A stretch of DNA of 22,623 nucleotides from a virus: positions 1 to 22,623 of the IMG/VR virus record IMGVR_UViG_3300042478_001262, one strand, 5' to 3'. The translations under genes were made by a program, and so were the position numbers. The notes beneath the pieces are model-generated. The model ran no database searches, had not been told where the DNA came from, and saw only the letters and a program-made list of their open reading frames with translations. Below are positions 8,277 through 15,023 of the stretch, piece after piece; the stretch's first letter is position 1, and each line of letters starts with the position of its first letter.

Positions 8277-8457
8277 ACCGCTGACGCCCGAACACCTTGC
8301 CACCATGGAGCAGGCCGCCCGCCGTTTCTCGGGAGCTTACACGGGCACGAGCGGGACGCTGGCCGGCTACGTGATTCACTTGTTGCAAGAAGTGCAACGG
8401 CTCAAAGCCGAGTGGCAACTGCTCGCGGTGGCAAAGGCCATGAAAGAAAACGCCTAG
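8269..8457 (+). CDS. Small hypothetical phage protein
   Basis: A 62-residue protein beginning at ATG 8269 (MAEPLTPEHLATMEQAARR), overlapping the MazG-like gene by eight bases. An upstream in-frame ATG at 8203 exists, but the intervening residues are only the shadow of the preceding gene. The protein looks like two or three amphipathic helices with no motif. It is the last gene of the rightward late module, and its TAG stop lies inside the long inverted repeat at 8453-8518. Function unknown. Confidence 0.6.
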   Translation: MAEPLTPEHLATMEQAARRFSGAYTGTSGTLAGYVIHLLQEVQRLKAEWQLLAVAKAMKENA

Positions 8458-8518
8458 GCCAGGGCTTGAGCGGCGGCGGTTTTATCCCTTTCCCGCCGTC
8501 GCTCGCCCTGTGCCTAGG
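8453..8518. terminator. Long inverted repeat between convergent genes, likely bidirectional terminator
   Basis: The left arm has CCTAGGC (8453-8459), CAGGGC (8460-8465) and GAGCGGCGGCGG (8468-8479). The right arm has CCGCCGTCGCTC (8493-8504), GCCCTG (8505-8510) and GCCTAGG (8512-8518). Together they form about 25 pairs, one of them G-U, with small bulges and a pyrimidine-rich 13-base loop. The stop codons of both convergent genes lie within the CCTAGG ends. No U-run follows on either strand, so termination is inferred from placement and stem strength. Confidence 0.6.
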
Positions 8519-9428
8519 CCGCTGGCGTGCTTGGCCCGTTCAGATCCAGCGGCGGCAGGCAGTCAACGCTGCTCTGCTCTGTGGGGCAGATCGTGGGGTC
8601 CACGTACCGCTCCTGTAGCTTCGGGTCGCTGTGATCAAGCACCTGCGTGGCTGCGGCCGTACCGCCCGCCAGGGCTGCGTATGAGGCCCGAGTACGCCTA
8701 AGCCCGTGGAAGCCCCTGTAACGCACGCCAGAGAGCCTGCAAAGCAGCTTGAGGCTAGTCCACAGGCTTCCCCTGGCTCTGTCCCAGTGCCACACCAGTT
8801 CGTCAGGCTGGCCCCGCTGCGGCAGCATCATGGCCGCCAGCTGCTCGGTGAAGTCTCGCTCTATGTCGTGCGTCTGCCCTTTGCGAGTTTCACCGCGAAA
8901 TATCACCCGCCGACGCTCGAGGTCTAGTTCGCCCCACCTGAGCGACAGCAAAGCCGTTGCCCGTTCGCCAGTGCAGTACGCCATGTAGATCAGCGTGGCC
9001 CACCACCAGCACGACAACTTTCCGCCGGTGCGTCCGCGCCGGTGACGCGACTGCCGAATCAACTGCGCCACGTCTTCGGCCGTGTAGGCCCGGCCTGTTG
9101 GGATGCTCTTTGACACCTTGATGCGTGGCAACTCTGGAAAGTCTTTCGCCCACCGCTTGCGGGCAGCCAGATTCCACACAGCGGCCAGCATCACCTTGTC
9201 TTTCTGCACGCTCGCTGGCCTCACAACCTTGCCTCCCCAGGACTGCGTAGCACGGGCTCTGAGGTAGCGACTGATCACGAGGTCATCTAGGTCGGCAACC
9301 GTGGGCTCGTGCTTTAGGAACGCACGCAGGCGATCCAAGAGCATTGAGTACAGCACCATCGTCTTGGGGTTCAGATTTCGCAGATCCGCATACCGCTCGA
9401 ACAACTCAGCCAACGTCATCGGTTCCAT
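8514..9428 (-). CDS. int: Tyrosine recombinase / phage integrase
   Basis: A complete 304-residue integrase, the only large leftward gene. The N-terminal 100 residues form the SAM-like core-binding domain (MTLAELFERYADLRNLNPKT). The catalytic domain shows Arg156 in CTGERATALLSLRW, Lys183 in TRKGQ, His241 and Arg244 in FHGLRRTRASY, His266 in LDHSDPK and the nucleophile Tyr275 in ERYVDP. It would join phage attP and host attB through a 3'-phosphotyrosine intermediate. The start is supported by GGAGAGCGGAA directly upstream on the minus strand. It is convergent to the late genes and divergent from the HTH gene at 9641, a classical lysogeny arrangement. All catalytic residues are present. Confidence 0.93.
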   Translation of the reverse strand: MEPMTLAELFERYADLRNLNPKTMVLYSMLLDRLRAFLKHEPTVADLDDLVISRYLRARATQSWGGKVVRPASVQKDKVMLAAVWNLAARKRWAKDFPELPRIKVSKSIPTGRAYTAEDVAQLIRQSRHRRGRTGGKLSCWWWATLIYMAYCTGERATALLSLRWGELDLERRRVIFRGETRKGQTHDIERDFTEQLAAMMLPQRGQPDELVWHWDRARGSLWTSLKLLCRLSGVRYRGFHGLRRTRASYAALAGGTAAATQVLDHSDPKLQERYVDPTICPTEQSSVDCLPPLDLNGPSTPAA

Positions 9429-9640
9429 TTCCGCTCTCCTTTTTTGAGTAGTGTACAGAAGTTCACGTCTGCACGCTGTACAAAATCACGAGCGGACTCG
9501 CCTCCACTCATACTTTCGTACAGCACTCAACTATGGGCAGCCGGCCTTGCGGATTCCACCGCTCGCGCCGGTTGCCCTAGTTGGACAGTCTGGGCAAATG
9601 GACAGTTTGACTAACTCCCGCTCAACAGTAGTATTGGGGC
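9429..9640. promoter_or_regulatory. Divergent int/HTH control region with repeated GTACA motifs
   Basis: This 212-base intergenic region separates the integrase from the divergent HTH gene. It contains TGTACAG at 9452-9458 and the inverted CTGTACA at 9476-9482, a further GTACAG at 9518-9523, and direct repeats TGGACAGT at 9582-9589 and 9599-9606. The stretch GTACAGAAGTTC (9453-9464) recurs with one change at 10462-10473. These are candidates for repressor operators or integrase/excisionase arm sites. No convincing leftward sigma70 promoter for the integrase and no attP core was identified. Confidence 0.5.
9607..9634 (+). promoter_or_regulatory. Sigma70-type promoter for HTH gene
   Basis: The -35 box TTGACT (9607-9612) and the -10 box TAGTAT (9629-9634) are separated by 16 bases. 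Transcription would begin at or next to the A of the ATG at 9641, giving a leaderless or nearly leaderless message. The 8-base direct repeat TGGACAGT touches the -35 box, a position suited to an activator or repressor. Confidence 0.65.
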
Positions 9641-9919
9641 ATGATCGCAATGGCTCACAAGATTGAAGGCGGCGAATACCTGACGATTGCTGAGGCCGTC
9701 GCCTACATCGGCTGCACGGACTCGTGGGTGAGGCACCTCATCCGCGAGGGCAAGCTCATAGTTCGGACGTTCTCTGAGCGGTTGAAGCTAGTCCCGCTGG
9801 CGGAAGCGGAGCGGGCTCGAGACGGGCTGAGCACCAGAGCCAACGGCAAGAAGCACCTTGCCAAGCGTCCTGCCGCTAAGCGGAAGAAGCCGAAGAAGGC
9901 TGTCGCTCGCCGGAAGTAG
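9641..9919 (+). CDS. Excisionase/MerR-like HTH DNA-binding protein
   Basis: A 92-residue protein. Residues 12-50 (EYLTIAEAVAYIGCTDSW, then VRHLIREGKL) match the winged-helix HTH of excisionases and helix-turn-helix-17 proteins, including the typical wing with Leu, Ile and Arg. The last 25 residues are a Lys/Arg-rich tail (AKRPAAKRKKPKKAVARRK) that should bind DNA non-specifically. It diverges from the integrase, so directionality factor or repressor are the likely roles. The start may be ATG 9641 or ATG 9650; no Shine-Dalgarno motif precedes either, which fits leaderless expression. Xis versus Cro/repressor function cannot be decided from sequence. Confidence 0.7.
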   Translation: MIAMAHKIEGGEYLTIAEAVAYIGCTDSWVRHLIREGKLIVRTFSERLKLVPLAEAERARDGLSTRANGKKHLAKRPAAKRKKPKKAVARRK

Positions 9920-9964
9920 CGTTTCCACGGCGAAAACTGCCAGAAAAAATCTTTTGTGGACTAC

Positions 9965-9993
9965 TTGACGCCTAACTTCCGATAGCCTAGAGT
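9965..9993 (+). promoter_or_regulatory. Sigma70-type promoter with repeated spacer element
   Basis: TTGACG (9965-9970) and TAGAGT (9988-9993) are 17 bases apart. The spacer contains AACTTCCGATAGCCT (9974-9988), which recurs with one mismatch at 10413-10427. The predicted leader begins near 10000 and holds a GCGAG/CTCGC hairpin at about 10002-10020 before the small gene at 10044. Confidence 0.6.
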
Positions 9994-10043
9994 ATTGGCG
10001 TGCGAGCGAATGAGACTCGCGGCCAGAAAGTGGACACGAAACG

Positions 10044-10238
10044 ATGAAGACAACGGCCAGATGGTTTTGGATTTACGGCGTGCCGTATTGCCCTGGTTGC
10101 GTCGGCGGCAGGTCGCAGGTGATGAGCAACGGCGGCAGCGGCGGATCTTGTCTGAGCCGCGATGAGAAAGCTCGAGCATCGCGTGAGGTTCCGCCGGCCG
10201 GGGCGAGGTGCCATTGTTGCGGAACAGCTGCACACTGA
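10044..10238 (+). CDS. Small putative zinc-ribbon protein
   Basis: A 64-residue reading frame downstream of a promoter-like sequence. It has two paired-Cys motifs, YCPGC (16-20) and CHCCG (near 56-60), separated by a Gly/Ser-rich and then charged linker, which would suit a single structural zinc site. The ATG has only a weak ribosome site (CACGAAACG). Codon content is compatible with coding but the frame is short, so a chance ORF cannot be excluded. It is followed 24 bases later by another tiny gene with a strong ribosome site, suggesting a small two-gene transcript. Confidence 0.45.
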   Translation: MKTTARWFWIYGVPYCPGCVGGRSQVMSNGGSGGSCLSRDEKARASREVPPAGARCHCCGTAAH

Positions 10239-10262
10239 CTCACCTCGGCCAAGGAGGGCCAC

Positions 10263-10409
10263 ATGAAACGCCGATGGAACGCCGCCCTGCAATCGCTCGT
10301 CCTCGTCCGCCTAGGCCAGGAGCTCGGCACCTCGAGCGACCTTGCCCAAGCCATTGCCCACAGCATCGACGCACTGGTTCATGCGCTGGCTGGAGCACTT
10401 GCACGTTAA
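10263..10409 (+). CDS. Small helical protein with strong ribosome site
   Basis: This frame encodes 48 residues, beginning MKRRWNAALQSLVLVRLG and ending ALVHALAGALAR before TAA (10407-10409). AAGGAGG lies just upstream of the ATG at ideal spacing, the best ribosome site in this part of the window, which is the main reason for calling it. The peptide is mostly amphipathic helix with a basic N-terminus; a small DNA-binding or antitermination-type regulator is possible but unsupported. No family recognised. Confidence 0.5.
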   Translation: MKRRWNAALQSLVLVRLGQELGTSSDLAQAIAHSIDALVHALAGALAR

Positions 10410-10522
10410 CCGAACTTCCGTTAGCCTCTAGCCCAAATCCCGATACGCACTACCCGCTGCTGTACAAAAGTTCGACTCCTCAAACCACTGTTTTCCCCGA
10501 GCGCCACGCAGATAATTCCGAT
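10410..10522. promoter_or_regulatory. Intergenic region with second copies of two operator-like repeats
   Basis: AACTTCCGTTAGCCT (10413-10427) repeats the spacer element of the promoter at 9965. GTACAAAAGTTC (10462-10473) repeats the integrase-proximal motif at 9453. Both lie upstream of the strong promoter at 10523, so shared regulators for the three promoters of this region are likely. No coding frame is evident. Confidence 0.4.
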
Positions 10523-10550
10523 TTGACACGCTAGTGAACAGGCGTATAGT
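10523..10550 (+). promoter_or_regulatory. Near-consensus sigma70 promoter
   Basis: A consensus TTGACA (10523-10528) is followed after 16 bases by TATAGT (10545-10550). It is the strongest promoter-like sequence seen in the window and faces the HNH-AP2 gene, whose ATG at 10578 has the ribosome site AAGGAGACAGCC. Confidence 0.75.
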
Positions 10551-10577
10551 TCGCCAACTCAAACGAAGGAGACAGCC

Positions 10578-11309
10578 ATGACCATGACGCCCAGGAAAAG
10601 CAGGTTTGGAAACACGCAGCTGTTCTTTGTCGTTGATCCTCAGTTTGCCGAGCAGGTTTCGGCCGTTCGATGGAGCAGGACGCGATTTGGATACCTAGAG
10701 AGCGTTGATCCAGAGACAAGAAAGCTCATCAAGCTTCACCGTTTTGTGTGGCGGCTGAAGCACGGCTGGCTTCCGAAAAAACTTGATCACATCAACAGGG
10801 TGAAGTGGGACTGCAGGATTGGGAACCTTCGCCCTGCCACTCAGTCGCTGAACGTTCGCAATCGCGATACAGCTGACCGCCCTTATCCGGTTGGCGTGCG
10901 CATGCGTCGCACGGCAGTTGCGTCATCCAGGCTCAAGTACGAGGCTCGCATCATGATTTACAGAAAGGAAATTTGGCTTGGTTGTTACGAGACGCCACAG
11001 GAGGCCGCCGCTGCGTATGCGACGGCTAGGGATGAGACATACCGACAGGAAGTGTGCAAGGCCACGAAGGAGGCATTCATGCAACAGCCCATGCCAGGAG
11101 ACAACGAGTACCTAGCCGCAGTAGCTGGCCTGCACGAGCAGACGGTGAGCCCTGCCCCGAAGGTCACCTACGCCATTGGCGACTTCGTAAGCGGATGCTC
11201 AGCCGGCAAGCGTTGGCAGGGACGCATCTGGAACGTCGATGGCGACCGACTCAGCATCGAGATTGACGGCGGATGGCTGGCCGTCTCGGCCAAGGACGTG
11301 ACGCACTGA
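10578..11309 (+). CDS. HNH endonuclease with AP2 DNA-binding domain
   Basis: A 243-residue protein. Residues 53-96 form an HNH_3 nuclease module (LHRFVWRLKHGW, LDHINR at 69-74, GNLRPAT at 82-88), with the His of DH as likely general base. Residues 105-155 (GVRMRR, YEARIMIYRKEIWLGCYE, EAAAAYATA) match the AP2 domain that guides many phage homing endonucleases to DNA. The last 45 residues (YAIGDFVSGC to AKDVTH) look like an added SH3/KOW-like beta domain not typical of the family. It could be a free-standing homing nuclease or a domesticated regulator. It is bounded by its own promoter and a terminator. Confidence 0.82.
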   Translation: MTMTPRKSRFGNTQLFFVVDPQFAEQVSAVRWSRTRFGYLESVDPETRKLIKLHRFVWRLKHGWLPKKLDHINRVKWDCRIGNLRPATQSLNVRNRDTADRPYPVGVRMRRTAVASSRLKYEARIMIYRKEIWLGCYETPQEAAAAYATARDETYRQEVCKATKEAFMQQPMPGDNEYLAAVAGLHEQTVSPAPKVTYAIGDFVSGCSAGKRWQGRIWNVDGDRLSIEIDGGWLAVSAKDVTH

Positions 11310-11325
11310 ACGCAGAAAGGACCGG

Positions 11326-11422
11326 CGGCAAGCGGAGCTAGTTGCCGGAAGGAGAGCGGTGGAACCGCAGTAGCAGGGACGCACTAACCACCCGCCGAGC
11401 AGGACGCGGAGCGGGCTTTTTT
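11326..11422 (+). terminator. Structured 3' region ending in rho-independent terminator
   Basis: Three hairpins follow the HNH-AP2 stop: CGGCAA/TTGCCG (11326-11347), a perfect GCGGT gga ACCGC (11356-11368), and CCCGC/GCGGG (11391-11415) followed by C and six T (11417-11422). The last is a rho-independent terminator shape, although its loop is 15 bases; an alternative CCGC/GCGG pairing exists. The first two may belong to a processed 3'-end RNA. Confidence 0.65.
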
Positions 11423-11441
11423 CAACAGCAAAGGACGCAGT

Positions 11442-12296
11442 ATGAGCACGGAACTTTCAACACAACGGGCCAGCGGGCTGGCTCTTCAGACGTTCGATGA
11501 CGCATGGCGGTTCTGGCAAATGGTGGCAAAGACTGACTTTGCCCCCAAGGATTTCAAGAACAAGCCTGAGTCTTGCATGCTCGCAGGGCAACACGGGGCA
11601 GAGCTTGGGCTTGGCCCAATGCAGTCTCTGCAGTGCATCGCCGTGATCAACGGACGGCCAACCATCTGGGGCGATGCCGCGCTAGCCTTGGTGCAGAGCT
11701 CGTCCGTTTGCGAGTTTGTCAGCGAGGCAGTTGAGGGCGACGGCGACCAGATGGTTGCCACCTGCATTGCAAAGCGGCGTGGCTACCCAGCCCCGTCTGC
11801 CATCAAGTTCAGCGTTGCCGACGCCAAGAAAGCAGGGCTGTGGGGCAAGTCTGGCCCGTGGACGCAGTACCCCAAGAGGATGCTGCAGCTGCGGGCCAGG
11901 GGCTTCGCCCTGCGCGACGCCTTTCCTGACGTGCTGCGTGGGCTTGTGACGGCCGAAGAGGCTCAGGACTACCCCACGCAGCCTGAGCCCGTCGTGGTGC
12001 GGCCGAAGTTCACCGACGAGCCCAAGGCCACCGTCGTGAAACTCAAGGCGGATCAGCCGGCCACTGCCAGCGATGCACTTGGCAACGCCCGCCTGGCGGT
12101 GAGCAAGGCCGACAGCATCACGGCGTTAAACCGTCTGCGAACGCTGGTGGCTCAGCGGCTCACGGAAGGCAAGTTCACGAAAGCCGAGCACGACGAGCTC
12201 GTCCAGTTGATGCTGCACCGGGCCGAGATGCTGGGCGACTCTGACGATGGCGTGGCGTTTGAGCACGAGGCCGCTGAGCACGAGGTGACGGCATGA
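11442..12296 (+). CDS. RecT-like single-strand annealing recombinase
   Basis: A 284-residue protein with the pattern of phage RecT-type proteins: residues 50-84 (GAELGLGPMQSLQCI then INGRPTIWGDAALALV) and residues 135-172 (WTQYPKRMLQLRARGFALRD, AFPDVLRGLVTAEEAQ). Such proteins coat single-stranded DNA and anneal homologous strands during phage replication and repair. The C-terminal 110 residues are more variable and acidic, ending EHEAAEHEVTA, perhaps a contact for host SSB or replication proteins. No partner exonuclease lies beside it, which is unusual for Red-type systems. The start is preceded by AAAGGACGC. It overlaps the next gene through ATGA. Confidence 0.8.
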   Translation: MSTELSTQRASGLALQTFDDAWRFWQMVAKTDFAPKDFKNKPESCMLAGQHGAELGLGPMQSLQCIAVINGRPTIWGDAALALVQSSSVCEFVSEAVEGDGDQMVATCIAKRRGYPAPSAIKFSVADAKKAGLWGKSGPWTQYPKRMLQLRARGFALRDAFPDVLRGLVTAEEAQDYPTQPEPVVVRPKFTDEPKATVVKLKADQPATASDALGNARLAVSKADSITALNRLRTLVAQRLTEGKFTKAEHDELVQLMLHRAEMLGDSDDGVAFEHEAAEHEVTA

Positions 12297-12529
12297 CCGA
12301 GCCACTCGTGATTGACGCCAAGGTCGTGGCGGACTACCTCGAGCGGCAGCACTTGCCACGCATGGCAAGTTGGGCCTTGGCCCAGGCCAACGCCGTGGCC
12401 CGCGAGCGACTCATGGCCGAAGTCTTTCGCCGCGAACTCAGCGACACGCTGCGAAGGCTTGAGAAGTACGAGCCCAGCATTCAGCACACGCCCGTGAGTT
12501 GCGTCCCACCACCAGAGAGCAGCGATTGA
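12293..12529 (+). CDS. Small hypothetical protein
   Basis: A 78-residue protein translationally coupled to the RecT-like gene by a four-base ATGA overlap. It is helical and charged (VVADYLERQHLPRMASWALA, ARERLMAEVFRRELSD) with a Pro-rich C-terminal tail. There is no catalytic motif or membrane segment. Coupling to the recombinase suggests an accessory function in recombination or replication, but this is inference from position. Family not recognised. Confidence 0.6.
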   Translation: MTEPLVIDAKVVADYLERQHLPRMASWALAQANAVARERLMAEVFRRELSDTLRRLEKYEPSIQHTPVSCVPPPESSD

Positions 12530-12532
12530 ACA

Positions 12533-12661
12533 CGCCACGCCATTGGCGAAGCAGGCTGACGAACACAGCCGCATTGGCCGCCTAGCGGTAGGTGGCGAGT
12601 AACAACCGCAGCCGACGCCGTTGATCCGGCGGTGAGTCGGTCGCGCCGGGCGTAACCCGGC
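12533..12661 (+). ncRNA. Candidate structured RNA with five tandem hairpins
   Basis: In the gap before the helicase gene, five hairpins stand in a row with short linkers: CGCCA/TGGCG (12533-12548), GGCTG/CAGCC (12554-12570), GCCGCCT/AGGTGGC with a six-base loop and one G-U (12577-12596), CCGAC-GCCG/CGGC-GTCGG (12611-12641) and GCCGGG cgtaa CCCGGC (12645-12661). No reading frame or U-run is present. It may be a 5' leader element of the helicase operon or a small RNA. The strand is assigned by operon direction; no known RNA class was recognised. Confidence 0.5.
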
Positions 12662-12688
12662 AAATACACACGAAAGGATGCGTGGACG

Positions 12689-14143
12689 ATGCAGGTTTAT
12701 TTGGATGACGCAATCGACTCATACCGCAGATTCCTGCGTATCAAGTCGCTGCCGCGTTACGAGATCCACGGCCGTATGGCGTGGTTCCCAGACGAGTACG
12801 CAGGCGACATCGGCGTAGCTGCCGACCAGCCAGCCATTGCGTCATACGAGCCACGGCCTGGGCTCTTTGATTACCAGCGGGACATTGTGCGGCTGGCGGT
12901 TGAGAAGAAGCGTTACGCCATCTTCGCTGACTGCGGGCTCGGCAAAACGCTGATGCTGCTTGAGTTTGCACGGCACGTCCGCGAGACGGTGCCCGACAAG
13001 CCCGTGCTGATTGTGTCGCCGCTCATGGTGGTTAAGCAGACGGTGGCCGAGGCCCAGAAGTTCTACGGCGACACGCTGCCCATCGAGCAGGTGGCAGCCA
13101 AGGATCTGGCCAAGTGGATGAAGAAGCCAGGCGGCCGGCTTGGCATCACGAACTACGACGCACTGCGAGACGATACGCCTGCCGGCGATCTGGCGGGACT
13201 GATTCTTGATGAATCGTCCATGCTCAAGAGCCACTATGGAAAATGGGGCCAAGTCTGCCTGCGAATAGGTGCAGGCGTTGAGTGGAAGCTGGCCCTTACC
13301 GGCACGCCTGCACCGAATGACCGCATCGAATACGCCAACCATGCCGTATTTCTGGACGCATTCCCAAACGTCAACTCATTCCTGGCCAAGTTCTTCATCA
13401 ATCGTGGCCAGACGATGGAGCGTTGGGAACTGAAGCCACACGCACTGCGGCCCTTCTATCGTGCTCTGTCGCACTGGTGCATCTTCCTGACAGACCCCAG
13501 CACCTACGGCTGGAAAGATAACGTCCACAACATCCCGCCCATTCACGTTCACATTGATGACGTGCGGCTATCTGCGGAGCAGGAGAAGGCCGTACGTGCA
13601 ACGACGGGCCAGCTGTTCGTCACTGAGCTCGGCGGCATCACGACCAGGGCCAAGCTCTCGCGTATGGCCAAGTGCGAAAGCAGCATCAAGCCACAGTACA
13701 TCGTGGACATGGTGCGAGAGTGGCCAACCGAAAGCACCATCATCTGGTGTCGATACAACGACGAGCAGGACATGCTGGCCCGCATGATTCCCGAGGCCGC
13801 GAGCATCGACGGCAAGACGCCGCAGGAAGAACGCCAGCGGCTCGTTGACGAGTTCAAGGCCGGCAGCATCAAGGTGCTCATCACCAAGCCCAAGATCCTG
13901 GGCTTTGGACTCAATCTGCAAATCTGCACGCGACAGGTATTCAGCGGCTTGCAGGACTCCTACGAGGAGTATTACCAGGCCGTGAAAAGGAGCAACCGCG
14001 TCGGCTCGTGGCGTCCGCTCAACGTCCACGTCCCCGTGACTGACATCGAACGCCCGATGGTTGAGAACGTGCTGCGTAAGGCACGTCGCGTCGAGGCCGA
14101 CACCCGCGAGCAGGAGGCGATGTTTCGTGACGCTACTGCCTGA
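12689..14143 (+). CDS. SNF2/DEAD-like superfamily 2 helicase
   Basis: A 484-residue SF2 ATPase. Motifs in order: LFDYQRDIV (59-67, Q-motif-like), ADCGLGKTL (80-88, Walker A), VLIVSPLMVV (106-115, Ia), LILDESSML (171-179, DExx box as DESS), LALTGTPAPN (201-210, III), IIWCRYN (351-357, IV), KILGFGLNLQ (402-411, V) and YQAVKRSNRVG (429-439, VI with Gln and two Arg). This is the SNF2/Rad54-like branch, double-strand DNA translocases. The N-terminal 55 residues are family-specific. AAAGGA upstream supports the start. It directly precedes a DNA methyltransferase, a common phage pairing in which it may act in replication or DNA modification. Confidence 0.88.
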   Translation: MQVYLDDAIDSYRRFLRIKSLPRYEIHGRMAWFPDEYAGDIGVAADQPAIASYEPRPGLFDYQRDIVRLAVEKKRYAIFADCGLGKTLMLLEFARHVRETVPDKPVLIVSPLMVVKQTVAEAQKFYGDTLPIEQVAAKDLAKWMKKPGGRLGITNYDALRDDTPAGDLAGLILDESSMLKSHYGKWGQVCLRIGAGVEWKLALTGTPAPNDRIEYANHAVFLDAFPNVNSFLAKFFINRGQTMERWELKPHALRPFYRALSHWCIFLTDPSTYGWKDNVHNIPPIHVHIDDVRLSAEQEKAVRATTGQLFVTELGGITTRAKLSRMAKCESSIKPQYIVDMVREWPTESTIIWCRYNDEQDMLARMIPEAASIDGKTPQEERQRLVDEFKAGSIKVLITKPKILGFGLNLQICTRQVFSGLQDSYEEYYQAVKRSNRVGSWRPLNVHVPVTDIERPMVENVLRKARRVEADTREQEAMFRDATA

Positions 14144-15023
14144 CCACTCACCGTACGCCATACACCACGGCGACTGCATCCCGCACATGCTCGAGGACAT
14201 GCCGCCGCATTCGGTTGATTTCTCCGTTTTTTCGCCGCCGTTCCCGAGCCTGTTTTCCTACACGTCAAAGGCTGAGGACATCGGCAACAGCGAGAACATG
14301 AAAGGCGAAGCCAAGATCCACCTGTCCTACTTCTTTCGCGGGCTCGCTCGCGTGCTGAAGCCTGGCCGGGCCGTTGTCGTTCACGTCATGCAGATACCCA
14401 GGCTTAAGCGTTCCGGCGAAGTAGGGCTGCACGACTATCGCGGGCTCAATATTCGCTTGGGTGAGCGGGCTGGGCTCGTCTACGAATACGACTGGGTGGT
14501 GCGCAAGAATCCGCAGGCGCAGGCGATTCGCACGCGAAGCCGTGAGCTCCAGTTCGCCGGCCTGGAGAGCGACAGGGCCAAGCAGCGTGGGTGCCTGCCC
14601 GACTACCTCATCAAGTTCCGAGCACCCGGCGAGAACGCACTAGCCATCGACTCTGAAGGCGACGTGTCGAGGAACGAGTGGATTGACTGGGCCGAATGCT
14701 GCTGGAGTGACATCCGCGAGACGAACACGCTGAACGTCAAAGAGGCCCGCAGCGAAGAGGACACGAAGCACATATGCCCGCTGCAGTTGGACGTGATTGA
14801 CAGGCTTGTGAGGCTGTACAGCAACCCCGGCGAGGTTGTCTTTTCACCATTCACTGGCATTGGCAGTGAGGGCTACGTGGCACTGCAACGTGGGCGCAGG
14901 TTCTACGGCTGCGAACTTAAGCCCGAGTACCACGCCCAGGCGTTGAAGAATCTGGCCAAGGCTGAGCGGACGCACCAAGCGAATAGCAAAACTCTCTTCG
15001 ATGCACAGGAGGCCGTGGCATGA
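14127..15023 (+). CDS. N4/N6 DNA methyltransferase, beta class
   Basis: Starting at GTG 14127 (AGGAGG nine bases upstream), it encodes 298 residues; an earlier in-frame start at 14061 would only translate the helicase's shadow. Motif IV SPPF lies at 36-39 and motif I PFTGIGSEG at 241-249, followed by RFYGCELKPEY, the S-adenosylmethionine pocket. The IV-before-I order defines the beta class, and SPP[WYF] is common in N4-cytosine enzymes, though N6-adenine is possible. The target site cannot be read from sequence. It overlaps the helicase by 17 bases and the HNH gene by four. It may protect phage DNA or pair with a nuclease. Confidence 0.88.
   Translation: MTLLPDHSPYAIHHGDCIPHMLEDMPPHSVDFSVFSPPFPSLFSYTSKAEDIGNSENMKGEAKIHLSYFFRGLARVLKPGRAVVVHVMQIPRLKRSGEVGLHDYRGLNIRLGERAGLVYEYDWVVRKNPQAQAIRTRSRELQFAGLESDRAKQRGCLPDYLIKFRAPGENALAIDSEGDVSRNEWIDWAECCWSDIRETNTLNVKEARSEEDTKHICPLQLDVIDRLVRLYSNPGEVVFSPFTGIGSEGYVALQRGRRFYGCELKPEYHAQALKNLAKAERTHQANSKTLFDAQEAVA

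Noticed and set aside
10462-10510. tRNA-like segment (GTTCGACTC near 10470) as possible tRNA fragment or att site
   Set aside because: Flanking bases do not form a T-stem and no acceptor stem or CCA end follows; only the loop-like 9-mer matches.
11349-11373. Possible leader peptide (GGAAGGAG, then GTG GAA CCG CAG TAG) that also resembles the integrase start region
   Set aside because: Only four codons, overlapping a hairpin of the terminator region; the likeness to the integrase start (GGAGAGCGG and TGGAACCG) is short enough to be chance.
13568-14200. 210-residue minus-strand frame opposite the helicase
   Set aside because: Opposite the conserved C-terminal helicase motifs (DExx gene), no ribosome site and no recognisable domain; read as a shadow.
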